DNA from: Bubalus kerabau
Taxonomy: Eukaryota; Chordata; Mammalia; Artiodactyla; Bovidae
Direction: 5' to 3'
Assembly (NCBI RefSeq): GCF_029407905.1
Contig: NC_073646.1
Location: 18,618,001 to 18,682,000 of the forward strand
DNA length: 64,000 nucleotides
Shown: positions 33,600-45,300 of the stretch, in pieces
Layout of the letters: each line of letters opens with the position of its first letter
How positions within the stretch are numbered: the stretch's first letter is position 1
Made by a program: the position numbers and the translations under genes
The notes under the pieces: model-generated
Told to the model about the DNA's origin: nothing
Seen by the model: only the letters and a program-made list of their open reading frames with translations
The model's database searches: none

Positions 33600-33838
33600 G
33601 TCTTAATAATAAAAAGGATAACTTCTACTTAGCAATCTTATGATAAGTGTTTTACACTCAATTTTCATTGCTGCTTCCCTCACTTTATAGGTGGGTGTTA
33701 TCAGATCCATCCTATAGAGGAGGGTATTGGACTGGATTTAAAGAGTTGCCCAAGTTTACACAGCTAGTAAGTCACAAAGCCAGGATTTGAACTCAGGTCT
33801 GTCCAACTGCAAAATGTTAACTGCTACACTTTTTAAGA
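33600..33838 (-). mobile_element. MIR SINE, near full length
   Basis: TTGCCCAAGTTTACACAGC, AGCCAGGATTTGAACTCAGG and TTAACTGCTACACT in reverse order. Confidence 0.78.
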
Positions 33839-35399
33839 AGTCAGAGGGCCTTGGGACCATTGCTTCTACTGACACCAAATTAGCTGCAGGACAGACTCTG
33901 TGTTCACTAGTCTGCTGGTCTGCCACTGCCATGGGCACCATCCTGGGGTGCTCCCAACTCCAAGGTGCTGGACCTTCCTTGCTGCCCCAGGGTAAAAGGT
34001 CTTTCCCTACCTGCCCAGGGTTTCCCAGAATGCAGAGGGCCCTCCTTGGTTGGACAGAGAAGGGATGGGCTTCTTTCTTGGCAGAGGGAACCACAAGTAC
34101 AAAATCAAGCAAGTGTGAAACCATGCTGTGTTTGCAGAACTGTAAAATGACAGGCTTGGCTAGCATATGGACCGTGGGGAAATGAGGTTTGAGAATTCAA
34201 GACTGCAGAGTGAGAACCTCAGTGAAATTGCTTTGCAAACTCCCAAGGTTGTTGTGGGGACTGAAGGAGACAATGCACGGGAAGCGGCTTTGCAACTGGA
34301 AGAGCGCTAGGCAAATGTTAATTATCACGAGATATTTCAGAGGAGCCTCATTGGTATCAGGAATGAGATAGCAGAAAATTAAAATGCCTGTTAATTTCTC
34401 TTGAATCCATATTTTCAAAAGCATTCATAAATGAAAAATTCCCATTTCCTTGTTCTCATCTTTTTTTTTTTTTTCAGGTGAGTAGATTGTAATAGATTTT
34501 GGAAGCTAATAAAAATATCAGTTGATTTCCTAGTGATTATCAATTATATACTACCAGATTTTGAGGTTTGAAATAATTTTTGTTGCTCACCCGTAAGACC
34601 ACATCCAGCTAATTCTTTATCCAAATACTTCCTAGATACACCCTGTCTTTTCTCTTTCCTCAGGCAGCCTGATACTGGGAACTCTGGGGTAGGGGACAGG
34701 TGTATGTCTGCCTCATTTTGTGTCTCTAGCACAGTTTCTGACAGATAGTAGACACTTGACAAAATATTTGTTTAGTGCAGCAACCATGTCTAGATGGCAT
34801 CATATTATACCTGAGTTACTGCAGGCCTTCTCAGCTCCACCCTGGCTCTTGCCCTTCTGTTCCTGAAGCCATTTGTCTACATTTGCTCAAAACCTCAATC
34901 CATTTTCCTCAGTCTAATGAAATTGGTAAAACTAACTTAACTAATGTTACATACTAATACTACTACTAATAGAATCCAAATCTACAGTTTAAACAAAATG
35001 CTAAGGTAGGAAACTAAACAAAGAGGTGAAACTATTCAAGAAAGCATAACTGTAATTATTCTTATTTGGAGATAATACAATAGTATGCTTAGAGAACTCA
35101 AGAAAGTAGTCAAAACATTATTGGAACCAGCAGCTGAGACCTGAAGAGGACCAAATTCAAATGTAATAACAATAGTTGATTAGAAAATGGAACAGAAAGA
35201 AGATTCTATCCACAGCATTCTAAGCTCCCAACGGTGGGGAGAATGGTCTCCTTTCCAACTCTGGCTGGTACTTTGTCCCCTGGGTTCCCAAGCAGCCCTG
35301 CTTGTGCCTGAAATCTCCCTAAATCTCTCACAAAACTGATGGAAAGTACCATGGAAATCTCCATCTCTTGCTGCAGCTGTAGATGGGCACACAGGCTCT
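33839..35399. other. Mostly unassigned; weak MIR at 34195-34325
   Basis: GTTGTTGTGGGGACTGAAGG and GCGCTAGGCAAATGTTAAT look like a MIR 3' half. The long opposing frames at 33756-34185 have no homology that I recognise. A T-tract lies at 34461-34475. Confidence 0.4.
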
Positions 35400-35610
35400 G
35401 GCTCCTGGTGTCTGGGCAGAGGTCTGTCTTTGCAGTAGCACTAACTGCGTGACCTCGAGCCACTTAATCACTTACCTTGTGCCTCAGTTTCTTTATCTGT
35501 AAAATGAGGGGTAATAACAGCACCTATTTGATTAGGATTAAATTAGTTAATTCATGGAAAGTGCTGGAAACAGTGTCCAATAGGTAGCAGGCACTCAAAG
35601 TTTGTTATGA
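35400..35610 (+). mobile_element. MIR SINE
   Basis: TGCCTCAGTTTCTTTATCTG, AATTAGTTAATTCATGG and GGTAGCAGGCACTCAAAG. Confidence 0.8.
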
Positions 35611-36174
35611 TTCTACCATCAAGGTTGCAGCGGTCCTGCTTTCTAAGCTGCAGCTATGGATTCTGCCACAGGGGGATGGTGGAGGAAGAAGAGTGCTGAG
35701 GGTTTGGGACTTTCACATCATCCTGTTTTTCTTTAGTACAGCAAGTTATTACATTATTGGGTAATCGATTGAATCATACAGAATGGACTTTTTAAAAGGT
35801 AAGAAGTGGCCAAATATTGACAATTTCATATGATACAACCTAATCATTTTCAATTTACTTGTTTTGTGTACTGGGCAGTGTAGTGCACGTCTTGAAAGCA
35901 TGAGAAAAGTTCACTCTCCTTTCTCGTCCCCCGTCCTTGGCAGTGGTTCTGATGCTAAAGGAGATGCTCAGTGTGTGTGTGATGAAGAAACAGACTTGTG
36001 ATCAGAACACACGTAGCATGTCAGATCCCAGAGGGGAAGAGGGGATTTTCCAGGTAGTGGTAAATATCTGCCCTGACAGCTCCACCCCATCTCCAGCACT
36101 GCCATCCCCCATCCCAGGACTGCAGCTGATACCTTCCTCTGTGTCCCATGGTATACCACACCCCACAGATGTAT
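35611..36174. other. No recognised feature
   Basis: Intronic sequence without repeat or coding signature. Confidence 0.4.
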
Positions 36175-36295
36175 ACCACACAGATGTACCTGCTTTTTCA
36201 TCTCTTCAACTAGACTGTGCTCTCCCCAAGGACAGGAGCACAGATCTATTTGTGGCACCAGTAGGGAGCACTCTGTTTTCAAACGAATGAATACT
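36175..36295 (+). mobile_element. L2 3' remnant
   Basis: AACTAGACTGTGCTCTCCCC, AAGGACAGGAGCACAG and ACGAATGAATACTGG. Confidence 0.5.
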
Positions 36296-36374
36296 GGACA
36301 GTCCTAGCAAGATTCAGAGGCGTGGCTCCATTTTGGGTAGGGGTCATTCCTGTCTTTCATAGCTTTGTGCATTT

Positions 36375-36640
36375 AGTGGAACATGGAGCCCTGGGTTTGA
36401 GGTTCAAGGATGTAGTTTTATTTTTTCAAGCCTGCCTATTGGGAGTAACTTGGGAAAGCTGTTTGACTCCTCCTAACTTCAGTTTCATAATGGATGAACA
36501 AGCCCTCTGTAAATTTTAATTCACTTTGTATATTGGCCAACACTATATTAACATTAATGGCTATTACTGATGACTATTTTTAAGGATTAGGAACAGAGCC
36601 TGGCACATAATAGGTGGTCAATAAACATTCACCACATGGA
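36375..36640 (+). mobile_element. MIR SINE, diverged
   Basis: AACTTGGGAAAGCTGTTTG, TTCAGTTTCATAATGGATG and AGCCTGGCACATAATAGGTG. Confidence 0.65.
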
Positions 36641-37079
36641 TTGGATTTGGAATTCTGAGCACTTGACTGAAGTGAGTTTGCTTCTGACTGATAAAGGACA
36701 CCTTGGAAGTCTCTGGAAGATGGCAGAGTTTTTCAGGGAGTCATTTCATCACAATATGCTACTTAAAAAAAAAGCAACTCAATTTCCATTTTGTAGGTTA
36801 GGTGTGGGGTGGATAGGGAATTCACCTTCCCGTCCTTGCTTAAAAATAATTTCAAGTAATTAAAGCATCTGCTTGGGGAAAAGGCAATAGGGACACCAGG
36901 AAGTGTCTTCAATCAGAAAGGAAGACTTAGTCCCTCAAAATGCCTGCAAAGACCAGGCTGGGAGGGTGAGCCAAGGCAGAGGTCTGTAGACACAGCATTT
37001 GTCCTTTCTTATACTCTGAATACCAATGTCCACGGCAGGCCCAGTGGCAGCTCAGGCACAAGCAGGGGTGCACAGGATT

Positions 37080-37290
37080 GTCACAGCTCAGATCTGCTGC
37101 TCAGTGGCTGAATTCTCTCGGGTGGCTCACTGTATTTCTCAGAGCCTCAGTTTCCCCTCCCACCACAGAAGTTCCAAGCTCATAGCCACTGCTGTGAGGA
37201 TTAAATGATGCATTGTGGAGCAAAATGTTTGATCTGGTGTTTGTCTCAGAGTAAGGGCTCAGTAATGGTAGTGGTGGTGATGATGATGTT
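37080..37290 (+). mobile_element. MIR SINE
   Basis: GAGCCTCAGTTTCCCC, GTGAGGATTAAATGATGC and GAGTAAGGGCTCAGTAATGG. The end is expanded into GGTGATGATG. Confidence 0.72.
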
Positions 37291-37371
37291 ATGGTCAAGA
37301 TGTGTTTTCAGTCTCTTCAAGATTATTAAGGAAGTTATACTTATGGAATTGAGATGGCAGTCATCTGTTTA

Positions 37372-37415
37372 TTCATCCATCCATCCATCCATCTATTCAT
37401 CCACCCACCCAATAC
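37372..37415 (+). repeat. (ATCC)n microsatellite
   Basis: TTCATCCATCCATCCATCCA followed by degenerate CACC units. Confidence 0.9.
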
Positions 37416-37774
37416 TTACCAAAGCCATTGGCATGTGCCAAAACCAGAGGGCACTGGAATCAAAGAGAGGACTCAGACTCTGTGCCTACTGTCAAGAGCA
37501 CATTGCCTAACTCAGTATCTTTTTGCTGCTCCCAGGCAGAGGTAAGTTTGGGTTCACACATGAATTTCAATGCCTCACCCTCATTTCTGTGAAAGAATGT
37601 GTCACATTATATTATGATATTGATTTAAGGGGCCATTTCACTGTATCTTTTTCTTTCCCTCCATCATTATCCCCTATAATCTTCTGCACAAATTAGGACC
37701 TCGTGAAATGGAGCCTGATACTTTATGCAGCCTAAGAGCCCAAGTGGGGATCAGATAGGAAATCCTTGTCAGCC

Positions 37775-37945
37775 TTATTTATTAAGCACCTGCTACACCC
37801 TTGATGTACATGATGTCATGTATTCTCAGCAAGGTGGGTACTCTTAACCTTATGTAATAGATCTGGAAATAGAGGCTCAAAGAGGTTAACTACATACACC
37901 TAGAAAGTCCAGTGGGTCTCAAATCCAGGTCTTAGCAACTTTTCT
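37775..37945 (-). mobile_element. MIR SINE
   Basis: TTTATTAAGCACCTGCTAC, GGTGGGTACTCTTAACC, AGAGGCTCAAAGAGGTTAAC. Confidence 0.7.
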
Positions 37946-37950
37946 TGCAA

Positions 37951-37990
37951 TAAAGTGTGCAAGAAAAGTGTGCAAAAAAAGTATGCAAAA
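37951..37990. repeat. 13-bp tandem repeat, three copies
   Basis: Three successive units of the form AGTGTGCAAGAAA / AGTGTGCAAAAAA / AGTATGCAAAAAA lie directly against the left arm of the inverted repeat. Confidence 0.75.
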
Positions 37991-38091
37991 AAATGTAACT
38001 ATGTATACACTACACACACACACACCCATGTCCATTTACACCCTCACACTTTACATGGGTGTGTGTGTGTAGTATATACATAGTTACATTT
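37991..38091. repeat. Long near-perfect inverted repeat (41/39-nt arms, 21-nt loop)
   Basis: The left arm is 37991-38031 and the right arm 38053-38091. They are reverse complements except for one C/T difference and one extra CA unit in the left arm. Each arm combines AAATGTAACTATGTATA with a CA/TG run and CCCATGT. The loop is 38032-38052. No transposon family was recognised. Confidence 0.92.
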
Positions 38092-38199
38092 GAGGAAAGG
38101 CATTAACACAGAAAACTCAAAATCCTAGAGGGGCCAGGCAGAGGACTTAAGTGAGAGATGCAGGCCAGGTGGAAGAAAAAAATCTTTGTATTGAGCGTG

Positions 38200-38500
38200 A
38201 GTAAGGAGATCAGCCGTGGGATTTCTTTGGAAGAAATGACGTTAAAGCTGAAACTCCAGTACTTTGGCCACCTCATGCGAAGAGTTGACTCATTGGAAAA
38301 GACTCTGATGCTGGGAGGGATTGGGGGCAGGAGGACAAGGGGACGACAGAGGATGAGATGGCTGGATGGCATCACTGACTCGATGGACGTGAGTCTGAGT
38401 GAACTCCGGGAGTTGGTGATGGACAGGGAGGCCTGGCGTGCTGCGATTCTTGGGGTCGCAACAGTCGGACACGGCTGAGCGACTGAACTGAAGTGAAGGA
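38200..38500 (+). mobile_element. BovB LINE 3' end
   Basis: BovB tail starting around AAGGAGATCAGCC, with the CCAGTACTTTGGCCACCTC block and ending GAGCGACTGAACTGAAG. A deletion near the start removes the usual ATTCATTGGAAGGACTG segment. Confidence 0.9.
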
Positions 38501-39499
38501 GAGGTGGGGCTGCGGTAAACTGCACAGCACCAGCTCCCTGCAAAGGTGGTCAGGCTTCCTGGTTCTGGCCGCTTGATAACAGTCAGAGAGAGCTTAGTTT
38601 GGCCAGACTTTAAAATTTCTCAAGAGTCATGAGAAATGTAAATTGTTATGAACTTCTCTCTGAAAGTTAATAGAGAAGTTGCTACTTTTGAAGAAAACCC
38701 TGAATAGGCTTCTCTCATATTCTGAAAGTCTGAGTTTCCAGTCGGCCGCCGGAAGCTGTGACCCCCGGTCTAGACCTCTTCCGGAAGTAAAACAAGGGGC
38801 TTGAGGAGGCTGTTAACCAGCAAGCATCTGACCAGCGTTTAGTGCTGGCAGTGATTAAGAAAAAAAAAAGGTCATCTCATTTCTCAGACTCCTCCTCTTC
38901 TGGCCAGAAGGTCTCCTCTGAGACGATCCAAGAGCCCTTTATTCCGTCTTCCACACACCTCTCCGTTCGTGGTCACAATGTCTTCAGCGTCTCCACCACA
39001 GCCCTGGGGACATTACTCCCTTCCTCCTACTGGACCCTAGGCCTCAGAGCTGAGTGCAGCCACGATGACAACGTCCTGCTGCCACGCCGGCCACAACTCG
39101 CTCCCGTTCCTTTGTCAAGTGACAGAGCTGAAGGTGACTTACTGTTGTCACCCAGGCATTCGCCTCCTCTCTGGTCAGAACTCTCCGCAACTGACAGCTG
39201 GGTCATCAGCGGGACTTGCTCTGGGCCACGACCCTGATCAGGGATCTTCCAGCACAGGGTCCCACACCGCCCCGGAGCAGGCACATGTCCAAAGACATCC
39301 TCAGTTGGCTCACTTCTCTTGACTGCTTGTTTTACTTGGAGACGGAGGAGATGGTGGATGGGGCAGGAGTGGGATGTGGGGTGGGCTGTACACGTGACCT
39401 TTGACCCACACTCCCACCGCGTGCCCTGCCCTGTGCCAGCTCCCGGAGGCCCTTCACACCCTGTTCGACGGCAGCCACCTCCTCAGCCTCTCCCCTCCC
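38501..39499. other. GC-rich intronic block, no supported gene
   Basis: CpGs are more frequent here than in the surrounding intron. The open frames (for example 38842-39237) carry no recognised domain. Confidence 0.4.
38749..38788 (+). promoter_or_regulatory. Pair of ETS-type motifs
   Basis: CCGGAAG at 38749-38755 and CCGGAAGT at 38781-38788, 32 bp apart in the same orientation. They sit at the edge of a CpG-containing GC-rich block. Function is not shown. Confidence 0.3.
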
Positions 39500-40010
39500 A
39501 CCACCTTCCCTCGATTCTTCTCACAGCATCCAGAGAGGTCTTTGGAAAACTCAGATTAGGTCATGTCACCTGCTTAGTGTGTCTTGCAACACTTAGAGTA
39601 AAACCCAAGCGCCTCATCGACCCCAAAGGCCCACACCGTCCAGCCTGCGACTCCCTGATCCCCACCTCTCAGCGTCACATTCCAGCCCCCCAGCCCTGCC
39701 TTCCAGCTTGAGCAGCACACCCCCACCCCCGCTTTCACACTCTGCCTGCCCCTTCCTTTCCCGCTGCCATGCCCCTCCTTCTTGTCATTCCAGCCTCTGC
39801 TCAGACATAGTTCTCCAGGGAGCCCTGTCACGAACCCCTCCCTCTACCACTTCTTACTCTCTCAGACTGTATCAGCATCTAACGTGACTTCGTGGCAGCA
39901 CTGTTTTCTCGCTCACTGCTGTCTGCCTCCTGGAGGGCCTGCTGCCTCCCTCAGTGCCCACAGGGGTACCTGGCACCTGACAGGGTCTCCACAGACACAT
40001 GCGCAGTGGG
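39500..40010 (+). mobile_element. L2 LINE 3' part, GC-rich copy
   Basis: CAGATTAGGTCATGTCACC, TTAGAGTAAAACCCAAGCG, then GCACTGTTTTCTCGC and CCACAGGGGTACCTGGCACC keep L2 order. Confidence 0.6.
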
Positions 40011-40225
40011 AGACTGAGGCTTGAAGATGGGGAAAGACCTCACAACTGGCAAGATGGCACTTAATTCCTAAACCAGTGTTATTTCTGTGATCCCTCTGGC
40101 CATGAGCAGTGGAGTTCTGGAAGGATCCTGGGTGTGGAGGGCGGACATGTGTGAGAACCCTGCTCTGTGAAGGTCAAGAGCTCATGGGGCCTGTGATTCC
40201 TTTAAGGCACATCCATCCCCTCCTC

Positions 40226-40507
40226 GGAGAAGGCAATGGCAACTCACTCCAGTACTCTTGCCTGGAAAATCCCATGGACAGAGGAGCCATGGACTGTAGG
40301 CTACAGACCATGGGGTCGCGAAGAGTCAGAGACAACTAATCGACTTCACTTTCACTTTTCACTTTCATGGGTTGGAGAAGGAAATGGCAACCCACTCCAG
40401 TATTCTTGCCTGGAGAATCCCAGGGACAGAGGAGCCTGGTGGGCTGCCGTCTATGGGGTCGCACAGAGTTGGACATGACTGAAGTGACTTAGCAGCAGCA
40501 GCAGCAA
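40226..40507 (+). mobile_element. BOV-A2 SINE with perfect duplication
   Basis: Dimeric element with an AGC tail. CCCCTCCTC lies at 40217-40225 and 40508-40516. The first monomer carries a small rearrangement around ATGGACTGTAGGCTACAG. Confidence 0.95.
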
Positions 40508-40711
40508 CCCCTCCTCACAGCACTGGCCCCTGCAATCACTGCTCTGTTCTACCACCTTCCAGGGACGCCGCTACTTTTTTTTCAAGAGGCAGATGATGGC
40601 CCTTGTCAGCAGGTTCTGTGGAGCTGAACCGTGGGGTGAGGCCAGGAATGCTAAAAGCAAGGGTTGCAGCCAGAAGAGAATCACAGGCCATTCTTTTCCT
40701 TTGACTATGGA

Positions 40712-40797
40712 GTATGTGTCTGTGTGTGGGGTGTGTATGTGTGCATGTCTGTATGTGTGTGTCTATGTGTCTGTTTGTGAGTGTGTGTGTGTGTAGA
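40712..40797 (+). repeat. TG-rich low-complexity tract
   Basis: Degenerate GTGTGT / GTATGTGTG units ending in a purer (GT)n. Confidence 0.88.
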
Positions 40798-41834
40798 GGC
40801 CCTCAGTTGAAGAGATATGGCTGATAGCTTGCTCTGCACTTAGCTGAAAATGATAAGAAATGTCTGTAGCAGAAAAGCAATTCCCTGAGCTCTAGCAAGA
40901 GCAAACGATGGGGAAGGATAGAAGTTGCTGGTGGACACACCAGTCCTCACACTGCAGAGTGTGTTGTCCCAGCTCAGGATCGGTGTGCATGGTTTTAATG
41001 AAGCTCTGGCTTTCTGTTCCCTTCTGCTTGCACCTCACACTGTGCTCTCGCCTTGCCTCAGCCACCTTACTCCCAGACTTGGGTGCCTTTTCTGTTCAGC
41101 TGTGCGGGCACCGGGTCCCCTCCTGAAGGGTGGCTTCACAGCCTGCTCCCGTTACCCTCATTCTTCCATCCTTTCTTTCCTCAGCCTCGGGTTTCAGCTG
41201 TTCCCCTTGAGGCTCCCTATATGTGCAGGTCACCACGTGCCCCTCTCTGCTTCAAGATCTTTTCACAGGTGACCGTTTACATTTATTAGGATTTCTGATC
41301 ATGCTGGTTTTCCCCGTCTCTTTATGTACGTCTGTGTGTGTGTGTGTGTGTGTGGTTGTGTGCACATGCACACAAAGGCAAGGCGGGGATCTCTTTTGGT
41401 TTACTGCATGCCAGTGCAGTGCCTGGCACTTGGCACTGCCAGTTACATGGACAGGTGGATGGATGGAGGGATGGATGGATTAGTGAATCAATGAATGCAG
41501 ATGCTCTCTGAATGGAACTGTGCTGTCTGGTTTTTCATCTCATCCTTCTTTGTTATGGGGCAAAAATGAATACATATCTTTGGGATAAAAGCCTACTTTC
41601 CCCTAAATGTAGTTCAACTGGTCATGCCTTTCCTCAAGAGAAGTCCCCAATCATTCTGCTTTACTTGGTAGGAAGGCCAAGCTCCTAAGTCATCCATACA
41701 GAGAGGTTCCTTCCCTTTGAATTCCACTGGGACTCAGGGTAGCCACCTCCTCCCCACACAGTGATCCGACTTTCCTTATGTTTCCTTTGGTGGAGGTGGA
41801 GATGGAAGGGTTATTCCCCTTGCTGTGGTCAAAG
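40798..41834. other. L2-like scraps and microsatellites
   Basis: About 41050-41290 weakly resembles L2. 41331-41355 is (TG)n and 41452-41480 is (TGGA)n. Otherwise unassigned. Confidence 0.45.
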
Positions 41835-41965
41835 CTTACTTAATTTGGAATCTGGAAGGTTTGGGGTCAAGGTCACCCCTAATTAGCTATGAAACTTTGG
41901 GAGAACTTGCCCTCTCCGGGTCTCAGTTTCTTCATCAAGAACATTCTATTAGATCAGTGTTTCCC
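41835..41965 (+). mobile_element. MIR SINE remnant
   Basis: AATTAGCTATGAAACTTTGG and GGTCTCAGTTTCTTCATC. Confidence 0.68.
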
Positions 41966-42109
41966 AGATTTTAGTACCTGACCCATTAATGTTGTGACTT
42001 TTGCCATATTCTGTGTCCTGTGTACTATTATTTATTTGACATCTTGTTTTAAAGTGATAAGCCTTTTTTCTTGAATTTATACTTTATACAATACTACTCT
42101 CCAATATAA

Positions 42110-42590
42110 ATGTAATGTGAACCACCTATGCACTCTCATTGTTTCTAGAAGCCACATTAGAAAAAAATAAGAAGAAACAGGTGACATTAATTTTAACAAT
42201 ATATTTTATTTAACCTTGTTCATCCAAAATGTAATCAATGGAAATTATCCAGATATTTAACCCTTTTTTCACACTAAATGTCCAAAGTCTGCTGTATTTT
42301 TTTATACTTCCTGCACATCTCTCTATGGATGCTAAATTTTCACTGAAAATCCTTGATCTGTTTAGATGTCATGAAATGTACAGTTGAAAGGATAGACTTA
42401 CATACTCACGTTGTTCCAAACAGTTATTTTCTAATAACTGAGTCGAGTATCAGATTTTAACTGTAAATTAATTGAAATGAAATGAAATGAAAAACTCAGT
42501 TCTGCAAGTTGTACTAGTTAAATGTCAAGTGCTCAATAGCCACATGTGGCTGGCGGTGACTATACTGGACAGCATGGACGCGTGACAATC
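42110..42590. mobile_element. Ancient DNA-transposon-type repeat, family uncertain
   Basis: CAGGTGACATTAATTTTAAC, TATTTTATTTAACC and CAAGTGCTCAATAGCCACAT with GTGGCTGGCGGTGAC recur in mammalian genomes in this order. I recognise the pattern but not the name. Confidence 0.45.
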
Positions 42591-43064
42591 GTACACGTCA
42601 CAAACAAACCCACCTCCCTGTTGTAAACAGAAGGTAGCCTTAAAAATAAATACAATGGCAATACAAGAGTGACATTAAATTCTCGCCAGATACTGCTTCC
42701 TGCCGAGGTGCTGAGCTCTAGGTCTGCTCTGTGTCTGCTAGAGAGGGAGAGTTTTAGCACATGTGAAAAGGTGTTAAAGACACACTGGCACCTAGCTGAG
42801 ACTCTCCCTTTGATGGAATTAGAAGGATTAAGAAAACTGAAAAGGGATTTTGATGCTGCAGGCTTGTACCACCTAAAATAATCCTACATAAAACAACAGG
42901 ACCAGTGCCGCCCCCCCACCCCCTCTCCTCTGCATCTAGATGATCACTCTTAGCTCTAAAAGTAGCCTTTTGTTCCTTTACTCTTATCACTTTGTTTCCT
43001 CTTCAGAGACCACTAGCATGTGACCTTGTAAGACTTAGCGAACTAAGTAAGACTTGGAAAAACC
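42591..43064. other. No recognised feature
   Basis: Intronic sequence with a C-run at 42909-42923. Confidence 0.4.
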
Positions 43065-43375
43065 AAGTTCTGGTTCAGACTTGGCCATTCCCAGCACTGT
43101 GATTTGGGTGAGGTCTCAGTTTCCTCATTTTGGGAAATGGGAGTGTTTAGATTCACCAAAACCCAGCAACCGTGGAGTGGCAGGCTCTGGGCCTTGGCTA
43201 GTCTCAAATTATCTCATTTTGTCCATACCATCAACCCTGTGAGAAAGGCACTGTTCCACTCTCTCTGCAGAGAGGAATGTGGAGGCTCAGAGAGCTTTGA
43301 GCAATCTGCTAGAGCCCCACCTATAGAAGCCACGAATTTAGAACCTGAATCCATGTCTGGGGACCACTGAGCGAT
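43065..43375. mobile_element. Two MIR remnants facing each other
   Basis: Plus-strand at 43065-43160 (GTCTCAGTTTCCTCATTTTG), then minus-strand at 43195-43375 (GGAGGCTCAGAGAGCTTTG). Confidence 0.6.
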
Positions 43376-43858
43376 CATTGTCAGATTCGCAGGGCAATTC
43401 CCTTCCCCCTAAATGGTAGGCTTTCAAGACACTGTCAGCATAAAGTTTGTGGATTTCTTGGAACTTTTCCTTCCAGTTTATGCCAAGTCCCTGGTTTTCT
43501 GAGTTGGTATGCTTTTCTGATTTACCCACACTTTCTTTTGGTTTCCATCTCTATTATTTCTTGCTCCTCCCTTCAGCTTGTTTTTATTCTCAATTCACTG
43601 TGACCTGCTTGATGTTTCTTGGTCCTTCTTGAAGTTCTGCCCACTTTGGAGTTTGTGAATTGGCAGCCTGGTGGGCTGCATCAAGCCTGCAGACATGTTT
43701 GATTTGGCTCTGGTGGTGCTGGCTCACACAGTGATTTAAAAATTTTTGAATTTCAATGCCAACATTGAAACATTGGGCATTTCATGTAAATATCTGGATT
43801 TCTAGAGTTTTTAGAACAATTTACAACACTGGACAATTGGCTGGTAAACCGAGTGGTG
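43376..43858. other. No confidently recognised feature
   Basis: The part at 43650-43840 looks like an old transposon scrap but could not be named. Confidence 0.35.
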
Positions 43859-44078
43859 GTTCAGTTCAGTCGCTTGGTAGTGTCGGACTCTTTGCGACCC
43901 CATGAATTGTGGCACGTCAGGCCTCCCTGTCCATCACCAACTCCCGGAGTTCACTCAGACTCACGTCCATCGAGTCAGTTATGCCATCCAGCCATCTCAT
44001 CCTCTGTCATCCCCTTGTCCTCCTGCCCCCAATCCCTCCTAGCATCAGAGTCTTTTCCAATGAGTCAGCTCTTCACAG
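43859..44078 (-). mobile_element. BovB LINE 3' end, short
   Basis: About 220 bp of BovB tail in reverse, from TTCAGTTCAGTCGC through the CATCCAGCCATCTCATCC block to GAGTCAGCTCTTCACA. It is heavily 5'-truncated and abuts MIR-like sequence. Confidence 0.9.
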
Positions 44079-44159
44079 GTCCTCCTTCTCACTATGTCTA
44101 TCACCCCCACCTCTCAGTCCAGCCTGAGTGTCAATTGTCAGCTGTCATTGCACACCCGC

Positions 44160-45300
44160 TGCCATTTTCTTATAATAAACCTGGACAGCAGTACCAAATA
44201 TTGCTCTATCATTTTCTACTTGTGTGACCTTGGGTAAGTGTCTCAATGTTCTCATCTGAAAATGGGCATAATCATTGTCCATGCCTCAAAGGGTTGTCAT
44301 GAGAATTAAATAAGCTAGACTGGTTCCAAATTGGGAAAGGAGTACGTCAAGGCTGTATATTGTCACCCTGCTTATTTAACTTATATGCAGAGTACATCAT
44401 GAGAAATGCTGGGCTGGATGAAGCACAGGCTGGAATCAAGATTGCTGGGAGAAATATCAATAACCTCAGGTATGCAGATGACAACACCCTTATGGCAGAA
44501 AGCGAAGAAGGACTAAAGAGCTTCTTGATGAAAGTGAAAGAGGAGAGTGAAAAAGTTGACTTAAAACTCAACATTCAGAAAACTAAGATCATGGCATCTG
44601 GTCCCATCACTTCATGGCAAATAGATGGGGAAACAATGGAAACAGTGACAGAATTTATTTTTTGGGGTCCAAAATCACTGCAGATGGTGACTGCAGCCAT
44701 GAAATTAAAAGACCCTTGCTCCTTGGAAGAAATGCTCTGACCAATCTAGACAGCTTATTAAAAAGCAGAGACGTTACTTTGCCAACAAAGGTCTGTCTAG
44801 TCAAAGCTTTGGTTTTTCCAGTAGTCATGTATGGATGTGAGAGTTGGACTATAAAGAATTGATGCTTTTGAACTGTGGTGTTGGAGAAGACTCTTGAGAG
44901 TGCCTTGGACTGTGAGGAGATCCAACCAGTCCATCCTAAAGGAAATCAGCCCTGAGTGTTCATCAGAAGGACTGATGCTGAAGCTGAAGCTCCAATACTT
45001 TGGCCACCTGATGCGAAGAACTGAGTCATTTGAAAAGACTCTGATGCTGGGAAAGATTGAAGGTGGGAGGAGAGGGGATGACAGAGGATGAGATGGTTGG
45101 ATGGCATCACTGACTCAATGGGCATGAGTTTGAGTAAGCTCTGGGAGCTGGTGATGGACAGGGAAGCTGGGCATGCTGCAGTCCATGGGGTCGCAAAGAG
45201 TCGGACATTACTGAGCGACTGAATTGAACTGAATGTATGTAAAGTGCTTTGAAGAATCTCCAGCACAAAGTAACTGCTACATAAGTGTTAGCAATCATTA
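44160..45300 (+). mobile_element. MIR SINE split by BovB
   Basis: 5' part to about 44317 (TTGTGTGACCTTGGGTAAG, GAGAATTAAATAAGC). The 3' part is at 45233-45300 (GTAAAGTGCTTTGAAG). Confidence 0.75.
44318..45232 (+). mobile_element. BovB LINE fragment with YADD reverse-transcriptase box, inserted in a MIR
   Basis: A 5'-truncated BovB reading GVRQGCILSPCLFNLYAEYI and NLRYADDNTLM. Frameshifts follow after about 44650. It ends in GCGACTGAATTGAACTGA. MIR sequence stops at about 44317 and resumes at 45233 with ATGTATGTAAAGTGC, so the LINE landed in an older SINE. Confidence 0.93.

Noticed and set aside
33756..34185. Overlapping 136- and 132-residue opposing frames
   Set aside because: No domain or splice context, and they overlap MIR remnants. 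They are chance frames.
37951..38091. Possible CRISPR-like array
   Set aside because: The repeats are too few and contiguous without spacers, and the host is a mammal.
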